A stretch of 64,000 bases of DNA from Streptomyces sannanensis (GCF_039536205.1 NZ_BAAAYL010000001.1:2604001-2668000); one strand, 5' to 3'. Positions 1-9,375 are shown, counted from the stretch's first letter. Made by a program: numbers and translations. The notes: a model not told the origin generated them from the sequence alone.

Positions 1-2409
1 CGAGTCAGGGAGCTCGAGGAACCGCATGTCGTCGAAAGTGGGAACCGCGAAACCTGGTACACGGGCCCGCAGCCCAAGGATAAGTGCTGGCCGGCGATCG
101 TAAACCTGCTCCGGAAAGACAGCTGGTCGGAGCAGTCGGTCAAGAGTCTTGACGACTCCTCCTACCGCATCGTGTCGCTGCTCAACCACCCTCGGGAGAG
201 GTCCTTTTCTACGCGCGGCCTTGTCGTCGGTTACGTGCAGTCCGGCAAGACGACCAACTTCACGTCGGTTATGGCGAAGGCCGCAGACCGTGGCTACAAG
301 CTGTTCATCGTCCTGGCGGGCGTCCACAACGGCCTTCGCCGCCAAACGCAGATGCGACTGATCCAGCAGCTCGTGGAGCCGAATCCCACCTTGTGGTCCC
401 AGCTGACCGGGCTCGACAAGGACTTCACGCCACAGGAGAATCCGGCCTCGTATTTCGGCAAGAACAACAAGACGCACGTGCTGTGTGTGGTAAAAAAGAA
501 CGCCACGGTGCTGCGCAAGCTCGCTCGTTGGCTCGATCAGGCGTCGGAGTACCTGCAGGACTGCCCGGCACTGATCATCGACGACGAGGCAGATCAGGCG
601 ACCGTGGCGACGAAGTCGATCAACCCGCTGATCCTGAGCATCATGGAGAGTCTGCCGAAGTGCGGATATCTCGGCTACACGGCCTCTCCCTTCGCCAACC
701 TGCTGATCGACCCGAGTGCCGAGGACCTGTATCCCAAGGATTTCGTGGTCAACCTGCCGAAGCCTGCCGGTCATTTCGGCACAGAGGTCCTGTTCGGGCG
801 CTATGCGCTCGACGATGAGGATCCGGAGCAGGTCGACGACGGCTACGACATGATCCGGTCGATTCCCGAGGAAGACGTGTCGTACGTGCGGCCGGTCTCG
901 AAGGCTGACGTCGACGGCTTCGTGCCGGTCATCACCGACACCCTTCGCGAGGCCGTCGAGTACTTCTGGCTGGCCACGGCCGCGCGACGCGTGCGTGACA
1001 CGGGGAATCCGCATAACACGATGCTGATCCATACCAGCGTCAACACGGCAGTACACAACAGCTTCGAGCGACCGCTGGAGCGGCTGCGGGAACGTTCTGC
1101 GGCGAACTTGGCGGACCCCGGGTTCGTTGCTCGGCTGCGCGGCCTGTGGGATCGAGAGACCGCCCGCGTCGCAGCCGAGAATTTCCACGAGACGAAGGTG
1201 GAGTTCGACCACCTGCTTCCGAAGCTCCCGGGTGTCCTTGCGAGCTGCCGGATCATCATGGACAACTCCAGCAGTGAGGCCCGACTGGACTATGAGAACG
1301 GTCCGGTCGTGGCAATCGCAGTGGGCGGTAATACCCTCTCGAGGGGACTGACCCTTGAAGGCCTGTCGGTCAGCTACTTCGTCCGCTCCGTGTCGGCGTA
1401 CGACACGCTTCTACAGATGGGGCGCTGGTTCGGGTTCCGGAACGGATACGCGGACCTGCCGCGTATCTGGATGACCGATGAGCTTGCCGAGTGGTTCCGC
1501 CACATCGCCACCGTCGAGACGGAGATGCGCCGAGACATCAACGTCTACATGACGGAGGACGAGACACCGCTCACCTTCGCCGTGCGTCTTCGCACGCATC
1601 CGGCCATGCGTGTCACCGCGGCCGCCAAGATGCGGGATGCCGTCATGGCTGCCTCCGCATATGGCGGCAGGCGTGTTCAGACCCACTACTTCCACACCAA
1701 TGCCGACTGGCTGAGAGACAATCTCGCTGCCGCCCGCAAACTGGTGGACGCGTCCAAGCGCAATGCGGTGCGGGTGGAGGAACGCCCCGAGGGGGGTCGC
1801 TTCATCTTCCGTGACGTGCCGCACGAGCTCGTGACGGATTTTCTGACGTCATATCGATTCCACGAGAAGTCCCAAGAGAACGACGGCGAGCTGATCGCGG
1901 ACTACATCAAGAAGCGAGTACGCACGGCCAGCTCGTTGGGTAGGTGGAATGTCGCGATCGTCGGCCACCCCGACGGTACCAAGGATCAGCGTCTCAGCTT
2001 CGCCCCAGGCGTCACGGTCGGGCGCATCAGTCGCGCCCGCGTCGCCACCACCAACCCCACGCCTGACTTCGCCGACATCAAGACGCTGATGAGCCGCCGC
2101 GATGCCGCAGTCGATCTGGGAGGCGACACGGCCAAACTCGCGGAGAAGGAAATCAAGGCCGAGCGCCAGCGCCAGTTCCCCGACCACGGCTTGCTGGTCC
2201 TCTACCCGATCGACAAGGTCTCAACGCCCGAACCGTCCAAGCAACGGCGTGAGCCGCTGAACGCCGAAGAACACGTTATCGGCGTCGGCCTGGTCTTCCC
2301 GGAGCCGCGGGGCGAAGACAGCGCCGTGGCGAAATACATCTCCGCCGACCTCTCCGGGATCCAGATCGAGGACGAGGACTATAGCTTCCTCGACGGTGAC
2401 GGCGCATGA
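1..2409 (+). CDS. Z1-domain helicase-like protein of a restriction-modification system (5' truncated)
   Basis: The frame is open from the first base of the window, and the translation before the first GTG (169) or TTG-type starts still reads like protein (YTGPQPKDKCW..., SYRIVSLLNHP), so the true start lies upstream. A Walker A motif GYVQSGKT is at 229-252, a Walker B-like LIIDDEADQA at about 568-597, and a motif VI-like QMGRWFGFR at about 1411-1440. This set is typical of Z1 proteins, superfamily II helicase relatives found with MutL/MORC-type ATPases and methylases in predicted restriction systems. It overlaps the next gene by ATGA, so the two are translationally coupled. DNA translocation or remodelling as part of the restriction complex is inferred from the family. 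Confidence 0.85.
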   Translation, partial: RVRELEEPHVVESGNRETWYTGPQPKDKCWPAIVNLLRKDSWSEQSVKSLDDSSYRIVSLLNHPRERSFSTRGLVVGYVQSGKTTNFTSVMAKAADRGYKLFIVLAGVHNGLRRQTQMRLIQQLVEPNPTLWSQLTGLDKDFTPQENPASYFGKNNKTHVLCVVKKNATVLRKLARWLDQASEYLQDCPALIIDDEADQATVATKSINPLILSIMESLPKCGYLGYTASPFANLLIDPSAEDLYPKDFVVNLPKPAGHFGTEVLFGRYALDDEDPEQVDDGYDMIRSIPEEDVSYVRPVSKADVDGFVPVITDTLREAVEYFWLATAARRVRDTGNPHNTMLIHTSVNTAVHNSFERPLERLRERSAANLADPGFVARLRGLWDRETARVAAENFHETKVEFDHLLPKLPGVLASCRIIMDNSSSEARLDYENGPVVAIAVGGNTLSRGLTLEGLSVSYFVRSVSAYDTLLQMGRWFGFRNGYADLPRIWMTDELAEWFRHIATVETEMRRDINVYMTEDETPLTFAVRLRTHPAMRVTAAAKMRDAVMAASAYGGRRVQTHYFHTNADWLRDNLAAARKLVDASKRNAVRVEERPEGGRFIFRDVPHELVTDFLTSYRFHEKSQENDGELIADYIKKRVRTASSLGRWNVAIVGHPDGTKDQRLSFAPGVTVGRISRARVATTNPTPDFADIKTLMSRRDAAVDLGGDTAKLAEKEIKAERQRQFPDHGLLVLYPIDKVSTPEPSKQRREPLNAEEHVIGVGLVFPEPRGEDSAVAKYISADLSGIQIEDEDYSFLDGDGA

Positions 2410-3431
2410 CCGACAGCGCGTTTCGAAGGGTGGTCGAACAACACTGGTCCGCTCTCGAAGGTGAACAGACCAGCGGTGAAAGGAACCTGCGGGTCTCCTA
2501 CCTGCCCGTGAACACCGGAAGCGGTCCCTTGGCGGTGGGTGTCGATCACGACGGCCACCGCCACCTCCTCGTGCCGACCCACTCGCATCAGAAGGTCCGA
2601 GCGGGCCTGGACGGGCCTGTTCTTCGGCTGCGTAAGCGGCCCTTGGAGGACAAGGCGATCTATCAGACGTACGCCGACCTCGGATGCCTGCGAGGCGACC
2701 TTAACGACCTGTTCACGGAATTGTGCGTGGACGTTCTGGTCGTAGCCGAGAGCATGCCGCAAACCCCCGTCAAGGCTCTCTATCGCGTGCTCGACCGGTG
2801 GCGGGCACTGTTCCGCACGGAGAGCAAGCCGCTTGGGCCGGAACGGATTGCGGGCCTGTTCGGAGAGTTACTCCTCCTCACTCGGCTGCTGGAGCAAGAC
2901 CCGAGTGCTCACCGGTTCTGGCACGGTCCGCACGGTCACCGCCACGACTTCTCGACGGCGACCACCGCCGTCGAGGTGAAGTCCACCACAGTTGGTGAGG
3001 GACGTAGACCACGGATCCACGGGCTCGACCAACTGGAGCCACCAGCAGGCGGTGTCCTCTGCCTGGCCTGGTTCCGCCTCCAACGAACCAGCGCGGACGG
3101 CATGGGCACCGGGTTCATCGAGTCGATTGAACGGGCGCTTCGGCTTTGCGACGACGAGAGCGCGCTACTCGAACTGCTCGCCGCGGCCGGTTACCACTCC
3201 TCCGACGCCCATCACTACCGCGACGTGCGCTTCGTGATCAGCAAGGAGACATGGTATCGAGTCGACGCCGAATTCCCCGGATTGACGAGCCAAGCCCTCG
3301 CGTCAGCAGGTGTCCCGGTGACGATTCTCGAGGTCGAGTACACGGTCGACCTGTCCGGAGAACATCCGGTGCCGCTGACGCACGACACCGTATCCAAGGT
3401 GATCGACACCATGATCCAGGAGTCCGTGTGA
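2406..3431 (+). CDS. PD-(D/E)XK superfamily nuclease (DUF4420-like)
   Basis: This 341-residue protein is the likely DNA-cutting subunit of the island. The core reads E154 in LFGELLLL, D181 in HDFS, and E190-V-K192 in AVEVKST, which fits the E...D...ExK pattern of PD-(D/E)XK nucleases. A GLDQLEPP segment follows the ExK motif. Start and stop both overlap neighbours by 4 bp (ATGA, GTGA), placing it in the middle of the operon. The family is usually found with Z1 and GHKL proteins. Nuclease activity is inferred from these residues and is not certain. Confidence 0.8.
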   Translation: MTDSAFRRVVEQHWSALEGEQTSGERNLRVSYLPVNTGSGPLAVGVDHDGHRHLLVPTHSHQKVRAGLDGPVLRLRKRPLEDKAIYQTYADLGCLRGDLNDLFTELCVDVLVVAESMPQTPVKALYRVLDRWRALFRTESKPLGPERIAGLFGELLLLTRLLEQDPSAHRFWHGPHGHRHDFSTATTAVEVKSTTVGEGRRPRIHGLDQLEPPAGGVLCLAWFRLQRTSADGMGTGFIESIERALRLCDDESALLELLAAAGYHSSDAHHYRDVRFVISKETWYRVDAEFPGLTSQALASAGVPVTILEVEYTVDLSGEHPVPLTHDTVSKVIDTMIQESV

Positions 3432-5422
3432 CGGAGCCCCGCTGGTTGTCCCAGCCATTCCCGCCGGAAGGTGCAAGCGCGGCCGAAGGTATCCGTAACC
3501 AGCTCGGACGCCCCGAACTCGACCTGCTCACCATCTTGGTGCGGGAGTCCGCACAGAACAGTTGGGACGCGCGTCTGGAGGGCTCCTCCGAGCCGGTCGA
3601 CTATCGAATCGACCTGGGGACAATCAGCCCTGCGCACGTACGCGAGTGGCGTGCGCTGCTTCTGGGCGGGGCTCCGATATCCGCTCACCTCCCGCTGCGG
3701 GAATCGCTGATGCGTGGCGTGGTCCGAGTGATGACGATCTCCGACCGGGGCACCCGAGGTCTTGGCGGACCCACCAGAGCCGACGATGCCATCGGCGACG
3801 ACCGAGACTTCGTCTCGTTCATCCGCAACATCGGCGAACCGCGTAATACGGCTCTCGGTGGCGGAACTTACGGTTTCGGCAAAGGCATCTTCTATCTAGT
3901 CTCCAGATGCGGCACGATCCTGGTACACACGCGCTGCCGGACCGAGAAGGGCGGGTACGAGACCAGGCTCATCGGTTGTGCTCTGTGGAAGAGCTACGTC
4001 TCCTCAGGGCCTACCGGCGAACGTCGGTACACCGGCAGGCATTGGTGGGGCGATGCCTCGGGCCCGGCCGTCGAACCCCTTGTGGGGGCCGAGGCCGAGG
4101 TTACGGCCCGACGCCTCGGTCTCAAGCCGTTCGGTCCGGACGAGACGGGTACCACCATCGTGGTCATAGACCCTTCCCTTGAGGACCTCGAGCCCGAGGC
4201 AGCGGCCGACTACCTCGCGGAGACCGTGACCTGGCACCTGTGGCCGAAGATGATCGCCACTGGCACCGGACAGCCCGCGATGCGTTTCATCGTCGGTTGC
4301 GACGGCAGGAATCATCCGGTCCCCGACCCGCGGCAGACCCGCCCACTAGACATGTTCGTCGCCGCCTACGAGGCCATGCTCGGACCGAGCGGCACAAACA
4401 TCGAGTGCCGCAAACCCAAGAAGCACCTCGGCAGGCTGGGCCTTGTCACACGGATCATCCCCGCCCTCGAACCCAGCAGCGCCTCCTGCCTGCTCGGAAT
4501 CGAAGACCTCGTCCATCACGTTTGCCTCATGCGGCCAGCCGAGTTGGTCGTCACCTACTACCCCGGACCCAAGCCGCCGAGCGTGAACCAGGGCTACGCC
4601 GGCGTGTTCCGGGTAGACCCGGACATGGACGACGCGTACGCGAGGGCCGAACCACCGACGCACGACGCCTGGCACCCTCAGTCACTCGACTACCCAGATA
4701 GCACCTTCGTCCGAACGACGTTCCGGCGCATTCAAGAGCGGATCGACGGGCTGCTCGCACTTGGCGGGACCGCCCGCTCCGGTGCTGCCAAGGTCGCGCT
4801 GGGAGCAGCCAGTTCACTCTTCGCAGGGCTCGTGGGAGGCGCTTGGGGAATCGGCGGAGCCACCGACTACCACAGACCTGGCAACACGGCGACCCCCTCT
4901 TCGCGTGCTTCGGAGGTCGACGAACACGAGCTCCCTGAACCGATCGACCAAGGCCACCCCGCAGCGACCACCGGCTCGACCACCACCCACCCGATGTCAT
5001 GGGAGTCCGGCTCGGCAGGCGATGCCGATGCGGGTGTCGCGCAGGTCCCCGGAGCAGCGGCTCCCGGTGGTGAGTCCTTTCGCCGTCGCCCGCGCGTGCA
5101 GTACCTCGGCGACCCCTACTATGACGACGGTTCCGACACCCCCGTTCTAGTACAGGAGTTCAGGTTGCCCGTACCTGGGCGCCAGCGTGTTCGCGCCGAT
5201 CTGGCGGTCACTCTGCCGGGCAGCGGCGGACGAGAGTCCGATCCTCCCCTGGGCGCGCAAATGCCCGAGCTCGTCGGCTGGCAGGACGCCACGGGACGAC
5301 TCCACACCGAGCCGTCGTTCGAGATCGACGGTGGTAACGCCGTCTGGCGAGCCGTAGTCCGTCCGGCTCCTGACACCATGACCGAGATCGACATCAAGGT
5401 CGAGGCGGTGAGGGCCCAATGA
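3428..5422 (+). CDS. GHKL (MutL/MORC/HSP90-like) ATPase of the restriction island
   Basis: A GTG start at 3428 overlaps the nuclease stop (GTGA) and gives 664 residues. The N-terminal Bergerat fold is clear: E40 and N44 in VRESAQNSWDA (N box), D106 in ISDRGTRGLGG (motif II), and the ATP lid GGGTYGFGKG at 144-153. The C-terminal half, after about residue 480, holds a small Ala/Gly-rich hydrophobic stretch, a linker rich in Pro/Ser/Thr, and a final beta-rich section of unknown type. MutL/MORC-like ATPases in such operons are thought to act as ATP-driven clamps with Z1 and a nuclease. The open frame continues upstream of GTG 3428, but that part overlaps the nuclease gene and is not expected to be translated. 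Confidence 0.85.
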   Translation: MTEPRWLSQPFPPEGASAAEGIRNQLGRPELDLLTILVRESAQNSWDARLEGSSEPVDYRIDLGTISPAHVREWRALLLGGAPISAHLPLRESLMRGVVRVMTISDRGTRGLGGPTRADDAIGDDRDFVSFIRNIGEPRNTALGGGTYGFGKGIFYLVSRCGTILVHTRCRTEKGGYETRLIGCALWKSYVSSGPTGERRYTGRHWWGDASGPAVEPLVGAEAEVTARRLGLKPFGPDETGTTIVVIDPSLEDLEPEAAADYLAETVTWHLWPKMIATGTGQPAMRFIVGCDGRNHPVPDPRQTRPLDMFVAAYEAMLGPSGTNIECRKPKKHLGRLGLVTRIIPALEPSSASCLLGIEDLVHHVCLMRPAELVVTYYPGPKPPSVNQGYAGVFRVDPDMDDAYARAEPPTHDAWHPQSLDYPDSTFVRTTFRRIQERIDGLLALGGTARSGAAKVALGAASSLFAGLVGGAWGIGGATDYHRPGNTATPSSRASEVDEHELPEPIDQGHPAATTGSTTTHPMSWESGSAGDADAGVAQVPGAAAPGGESFRRRPRVQYLGDPYYDDGSDTPVLVQEFRLPVPGRQRVRADLAVTLPGSGGRESDPPLGAQMPELVGWQDATGRLHTEPSFEIDGGNAVWRAVVRPAPDTMTEIDIKVEAVRAQ

Positions 5423-6318
5423 GCCGTCGGGCACTCCCGTATCGAATCCCGTCCGAAGACGTCGTCCAGGTCGACCCCTGGGACCTGATCACCGACGACG
5501 GCCACGCCCCCATGCCCGAGGCGCTGCCTGACTGGGACTACCAGATGGATCTGCACCTGCGTAGAACGGTCCGGATCGACCTGGACCGAGCACGCTCCCA
5601 GGCAGGACTCCCGCCCGAAGCCGTGCTCATGCTCGCCGCCGTTTGGACGGCCACCGGCTCCAACCTCAGCGGCCCGGCCCAACACGTCCGCCTATCGGGC
5701 AGCGGGTCGGCCACCATCTCGCTCGACATCCGGCTTCGAGGGTCCGATCTGGGTGGACTCCTTCTCTTGGACACGGCCCTTCTACTCGCTGAAGGCCAGA
5801 GCAACGGCCGTCCGTCCGCGCCGCGCCGCGCCGGATCGGTCCTGTGGAGCCACCGCGCGCCCCTGAGGCTTCAGGGCGATGCGCCGCAATTTCCGATGGC
5901 GGTGATCGACTTCGGACGGACCTCCTTTCCAGACGGTGCGGCCTGGCACCTGCAGATCAGCGGCAATCTGGAGAGCGCGACCATGGGCTCGCTGCTTCTA
6001 CTGGTCAACGAGCGGAACACGGCCGTCGCCACTGCCTTCGAGAACGCGGGCAAGCCACGAGACATCGACAGGATCGTGCTGTCCGCGGTGTACGCTGACA
6101 CCGCACGGACCATGATCGAACACGCGCTGTCACTTGACGAGTTCGTCGATGGCGCCGACTTCCCGGCCGAGTCCCTCGGGGTGACCCTGACGGTTCTGTT
6201 CGACCAACTCTTTCCCGGCCGCTCGATCAGTGACATGAGGCTACGCCGACAGCAGTCACCGAGCCTGTTCGCCTCGGAAGTCCAGGAAGCCGTGAAGATC
6301 TTCGAGGTGTCGCGATGA
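5419..6318 (+). CDS. Uncharacterised core component of the Z1/GHKL island
   Basis: This 299-residue protein overlaps its neighbours by ATGA at both ends, so it is very probably a required subunit. I recognise no catalytic motif. The middle (about 80-190) alternates hydrophobic and polar residues, suggesting a beta-rich fold, and includes LSGSGSATISLDIRLRG. The C-terminal part is helical and ends in QEAVKIFEVSR. No signal peptide or membrane segment is visible. A scaffold or target-recognition role is possible, but only position supports it. Confidence 0.75.
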   Translation: MSRRALPYRIPSEDVVQVDPWDLITDDGHAPMPEALPDWDYQMDLHLRRTVRIDLDRARSQAGLPPEAVLMLAAVWTATGSNLSGPAQHVRLSGSGSATISLDIRLRGSDLGGLLLLDTALLLAEGQSNGRPSAPRRAGSVLWSHRAPLRLQGDAPQFPMAVIDFGRTSFPDGAAWHLQISGNLESATMGSLLLLVNERNTAVATAFENAGKPRDIDRIVLSAVYADTARTMIEHALSLDEFVDGADFPAESLGVTLTVLFDQLFPGRSISDMRLRRQQSPSLFASEVQEAVKIFEVSR

Positions 6319-8135
6319 GCTATCTCTACCCCCGGCTGCTCGCCGACCAGGCTCGGCGCCTGTTCGATGAATACGGCCAACTCTCGCTTGCCCAGCTCAC
6401 GAAGCGGAAGGCCACGTCCCACGACTCCGCCGTCTACGTCGCGACCGGAGGCGACCGGATCTCCGAGGCCCAACTCAACCGGTTGCGAGGCCTGGTGCTG
6501 GATCTCGCCGCGAATGCCGGATTTCCAGAGCCGGCCGGTCGCGCACGGAATGCCGAGTTCGACATCCGGCTCGCGGCCTTGTTGCACTCGGAGATGGGAC
6601 TGGTCCCCGCCGAAGCCGCTGCGCGGGACGTGTGGGCCTTCCTGGCTTTGGTCCTGCTGCCGGACGTGGCCTACTGGCGCTATCCCCAACCACCCAAGGA
6701 CCGCATCCTCGGCACGGATCTCACCCGACACGTCTTCGGTCGGCTGTGGTGGCGGGCTCAGCTCGTGCACTCCTCGGGGGACTCGGACCCCTACGGAGCA
6801 ATCGGAATCCTCGGTGAGGCCGCCTTCGACCAGATCTATGCCCGGCGAGCGGCACTCGGCGGAAGCCCGCACACGGTGAAGGCCATCCTGCGGGTCTGGA
6901 ACACACTCGATCTGCATGGCCTAAACGAACGCGAAGCTCTGCGCGACTTCCTCAAGAGAATGCTGCGACTCGCCCCGTTCGTTCTCTTCGACGGAATCGA
7001 GGAACATGCACTCGATGAGGAACTTCGGACCGTCGCACAGGGATCGGTGACAGCGCTGCTAAGAGTGTCCTTGCCGGAGTCCCCCTCGCCAGGAATATCG
7101 GATCAGGCCTCCGCGCCGGTCCCGTCGCAGTCCGCCGCCCGGTCAACGGGTGATGCTCAGCATGAGGCATCGTCACGGCTCTCCTCGCTGGAGATCTGCG
7201 CCGGGTCTGGAGCTCAGGCACTCGGGCTCGAACGCGCGGGCTTCGAGCCGATCCTCCTACTCGACCGCAACCCCAAAGCGTGCGCGACCATCTCCCTCAA
7301 TCGCCCCCACTGGAACGTGCGCTGCAGCGAGATCGGGGACTTCGACCCTCTGCAGCACCGAGAGGCGCTACAGCTGGACCTGCTCAGCGGCGGCCTGCCT
7401 CGAATCAAGTCGGCAGCCGCAGGGCGCAGGGCCGACGACGAGGAGCCACGCAAGGTGCTCGAAGCCGCCCTGCGACTGGTGAACCTCCTCCGGCCCAAGG
7501 CAGTTCTCCTCGAGAACCTCGCCGACCTCGTCGCGAGTCCCGATTTCGCCGCTGACCGTTCCCGGATCGAAGCCGAGCTGGCGCAAGCCGGCTACCATTC
7601 GAACTGGGCGGTACTCGATGCCGCTGACTTCGGCGTGCCCCAGCACCGGAAAAGCGGATTCCTCGTCGCTCTCCTCGAACCTTTCAGTTCCGGTTTCTTC
7701 TGGCCGGAGCCCACCGGCACGCCCGCGCCGACCGTTGGTGAAGTGCTCGGTGCTTCCATGGCCAGCCACGGTTGGCCCGGTGCCGACACCTGGTCCGCGC
7801 GAGCCGATCGCGTGGCGCCCGCACTCGTAGGTGGCTCGGAGAACCGAGGCGGGGCGGACCTGGGCCCCACCGGAAGCAAGCGAGCCTGGAACGCTCTGGG
7901 AGTCGACGGCAACAGCCTGGCAGATGATCCCCCGGGCGCCGGCTTCCCGGCGGACGGGCACCCCAAGCTCACGGTGAGGCAGGCGGCGATGATCCAGGCG
8001 ATCCCCGACGATTGGCAGCTCGCTGGCGGCAAGACAGCCGAGTACAGGCAGGTCGGCCATGCTCTGCCACCGCCGGTCGCCGAGGCCGTGGGCCGCGCGA
8101 TCGCCTGCGCGCTCAAGGCTGCCGAGCGAGTATAG
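6315..8135 (+). CDS. Unknown N-terminal domain fused to a catalytically degenerate cytosine-5 methyltransferase
   Basis: Residues 1-250 form a helical domain that resembles the DUF6339 type found with Z1 operons (from memory, moderate certainty). Residues 290-606 carry a C5-methyltransferase fold: motif I LEICAGSGA (292-300), a motif II-like LLDRN, motif VI LENL (E400), a motif VIII-like VPQHRKS, and motif X YRQVGHALPPP. In motif IV, where active enzymes have Pro-Cys, the protein reads GGLPRIKSAAAG with Arg363 (codon 7401-7403) in place of the nucleophilic Cys. The motif VI Asn is Leu, and QxRxR has become QHRKS. The fold and SAM pocket look kept but methyl transfer is predicted to be lost. 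A regulatory or DNA-recognition partner for the following methylase is inferred. Confidence 0.82.
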   Translation: MSYLYPRLLADQARRLFDEYGQLSLAQLTKRKATSHDSAVYVATGGDRISEAQLNRLRGLVLDLAANAGFPEPAGRARNAEFDIRLAALLHSEMGLVPAEAAARDVWAFLALVLLPDVAYWRYPQPPKDRILGTDLTRHVFGRLWWRAQLVHSSGDSDPYGAIGILGEAAFDQIYARRAALGGSPHTVKAILRVWNTLDLHGLNEREALRDFLKRMLRLAPFVLFDGIEEHALDEELRTVAQGSVTALLRVSLPESPSPGISDQASAPVPSQSAARSTGDAQHEASSRLSSLEICAGSGAQALGLERAGFEPILLLDRNPKACATISLNRPHWNVRCSEIGDFDPLQHREALQLDLLSGGLPRIKSAAAGRRADDEEPRKVLEAALRLVNLLRPKAVLLENLADLVASPDFAADRSRIEAELAQAGYHSNWAVLDAADFGVPQHRKSGFLVALLEPFSSGFFWPEPTGTPAPTVGEVLGASMASHGWPGADTWSARADRVAPALVGGSENRGGADLGPTGSKRAWNALGVDGNSLADDPPGAGFPADGHPKLTVRQAAMIQAIPDDWQLAGGKTAEYRQVGHALPPPVAEAVGRAIACALKAAERV

Positions 8136-8223
8136 GCGGCGTCACCTGGCCATCCGGTTCGAAGAACCGATCCCGCCGGCTAGCATAGGGGCGATCTGTG
8201 TCCGCGACGACGGGAGAGCGGGC
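8136..8223 (+). promoter_or_regulatory. Gap before the second methylase, possible own promoter
   Basis: All earlier genes of the island overlap by 4 bp, but here 88 bp separate the genes. The stretch holds a -10-like TAGCAT at 8181-8186 and a ribosome site GGGAG at 8212-8216, 7 bases before the ATG at 8224. No convincing -35 box is visible. Separate transcription of the methylase would be useful for protecting host DNA before the nuclease is made, but this is inference. Confidence 0.3.
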
Positions 8224-9375
8224 ATGGACCGGAGCTCTCCCGCACCTCCAGAACCGCAAGGAAACCGCGTGCCTGCGCCCTTCAAGATCATCGACCTGTT
8301 CGCCGGCCCGGGAGGGCTGGACGTGGCAGCGCAGGCGCTCGGCGTTCCGGTCGTCGTCGGTATCGAGTGGGACGACGACGCCTGCGCTACACGCACGGCA
8401 GCCGGCCTCCCGACGAAAAACGGGGATGTACGCGATTTCAAGCCGAGCGATTTCGAAGACGCCAACGTGTTGGCCGGCGGGCCGCCGTGTCAGACCTTCA
8501 CCGTCGCCGGGAACGGTGAAGGAAGGGCCGCGCTCGATCAGGTTCTTGAATTCGCGAATCGTTATGCTGCCGTGCAGCCGGGGCGCCACGACGAGGAGTT
8601 CGCGGCGATTCGCGACGACCTCAAGCAGCTCAGCGACGAACGTACCGGACTGGTCCTGGAACCGCTGCGGTGGGCACTTGAGGCGCTCATCGACGGACGG
8701 CCTTACCAGGCGATCGTCCTCGAACAGGTTCGTGCGGTACTCCCGGTCTGGCAGGCGTTCGGGGAGATCCTCAAGAGCAAGGGCTACACGGTAGCCGACC
8801 CGGAGATCCTCCACACCGAGGAGTTCGGGGTTCCTCAGACCCGTCGTCGCGCCATTCTGATTGCCCGCTGGGCGGGCGATGGCGCGAAGATCGAGGAGGC
8901 GCCGGAGATTCCCGAGCCTTCTCACCGACGTTACAGGAAGGGTGCCAATCGAAATTCGGGGAATTCATCCCGCCTTCCCTGGGTGACAATGCGGGAGGCG
9001 CTCGGGCGAACGGACTGCTTCGAGGTGGTCTCCAACTACGGCACCGGCGGTAACCCGAAGGCACGAGGACGACGCCGGTACGACGAGCCTTCCGCCACCG
9101 TGACCGGCAAGGGTTCACGCAACAAGCTCGACTGGCGTGGCCGGGACCTCGGGGTGTTCTCGCTCGCTGAGCTGGGTGTACTTCAAACGTTCCCCCGGGA
9201 CTATCCGTGGCGACGCGAAAACGGCGACGACGTCGACGCTCCCGGTGCACGCAGCGTCATTGCCCAGCAGATTGGCAACGCCGTGCCGCCACGGCTGGGC
9301 ATACATGTCCTCGCGTCCGCGCTCGGTTTGCACGAAGAGCTGGAAGCCGCGATCAAGCTCCAGTACGACTACTGA
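8224..9375 (+). CDS. DNA (cytosine-5)-methyltransferase, active-site complete
   Basis: The start at 8224 is chosen because GGGAG lies 7 bases upstream and motif I begins 24 residues in; longer in-frame starts overlap the previous gene and add non-conserved residues. The product is 383 residues. Motif I is DLFAGPGG (24-31), motif IV GGPPCQTFTVAG holds the nucleophile Cys89, motif VI is LEQV (E167, with Gln in place of the usual Asn), motif VIII is PQTRRR, and motif X is QIGNAVPP. It should methylate cytosine C5 at the system's target site and protect host DNA. About 70 residues between motifs IV and VI form a longer insert than in small enzymes. Confidence 0.93.
   Translation: MDRSSPAPPEPQGNRVPAPFKIIDLFAGPGGLDVAAQALGVPVVVGIEWDDDACATRTAAGLPTKNGDVRDFKPSDFEDANVLAGGPPCQTFTVAGNGEGRAALDQVLEFANRYAAVQPGRHDEEFAAIRDDLKQLSDERTGLVLEPLRWALEALIDGRPYQAIVLEQVRAVLPVWQAFGEILKSKGYTVADPEILHTEEFGVPQTRRRAILIARWAGDGAKIEEAPEIPEPSHRRYRKGANRNSGNSSRLPWVTMREALGRTDCFEVVSNYGTGGNPKARGRRRYDEPSATVTGKGSRNKLDWRGRDLGVFSLAELGVLQTFPRDYPWRRENGDDVDAPGARSVIAQQIGNAVPPRLGIHVLASALGLHEELEAAIKLQYDY

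Noticed and set aside
3146..3427. Longer GHKL ATPase starting upstream
   Set aside because: It would lie wholly inside the nuclease gene. GTG 3428 gives the GTGA overlap seen at the other junctions and starts 39 residues before the N box.
8059..8223. Longer N terminus for the second methyltransferase
   Set aside because: The extra 55 residues overlap the previous gene in another frame, are Arg/Ser-rich without conserved text, and the ATG at 8224 has a good ribosome site.
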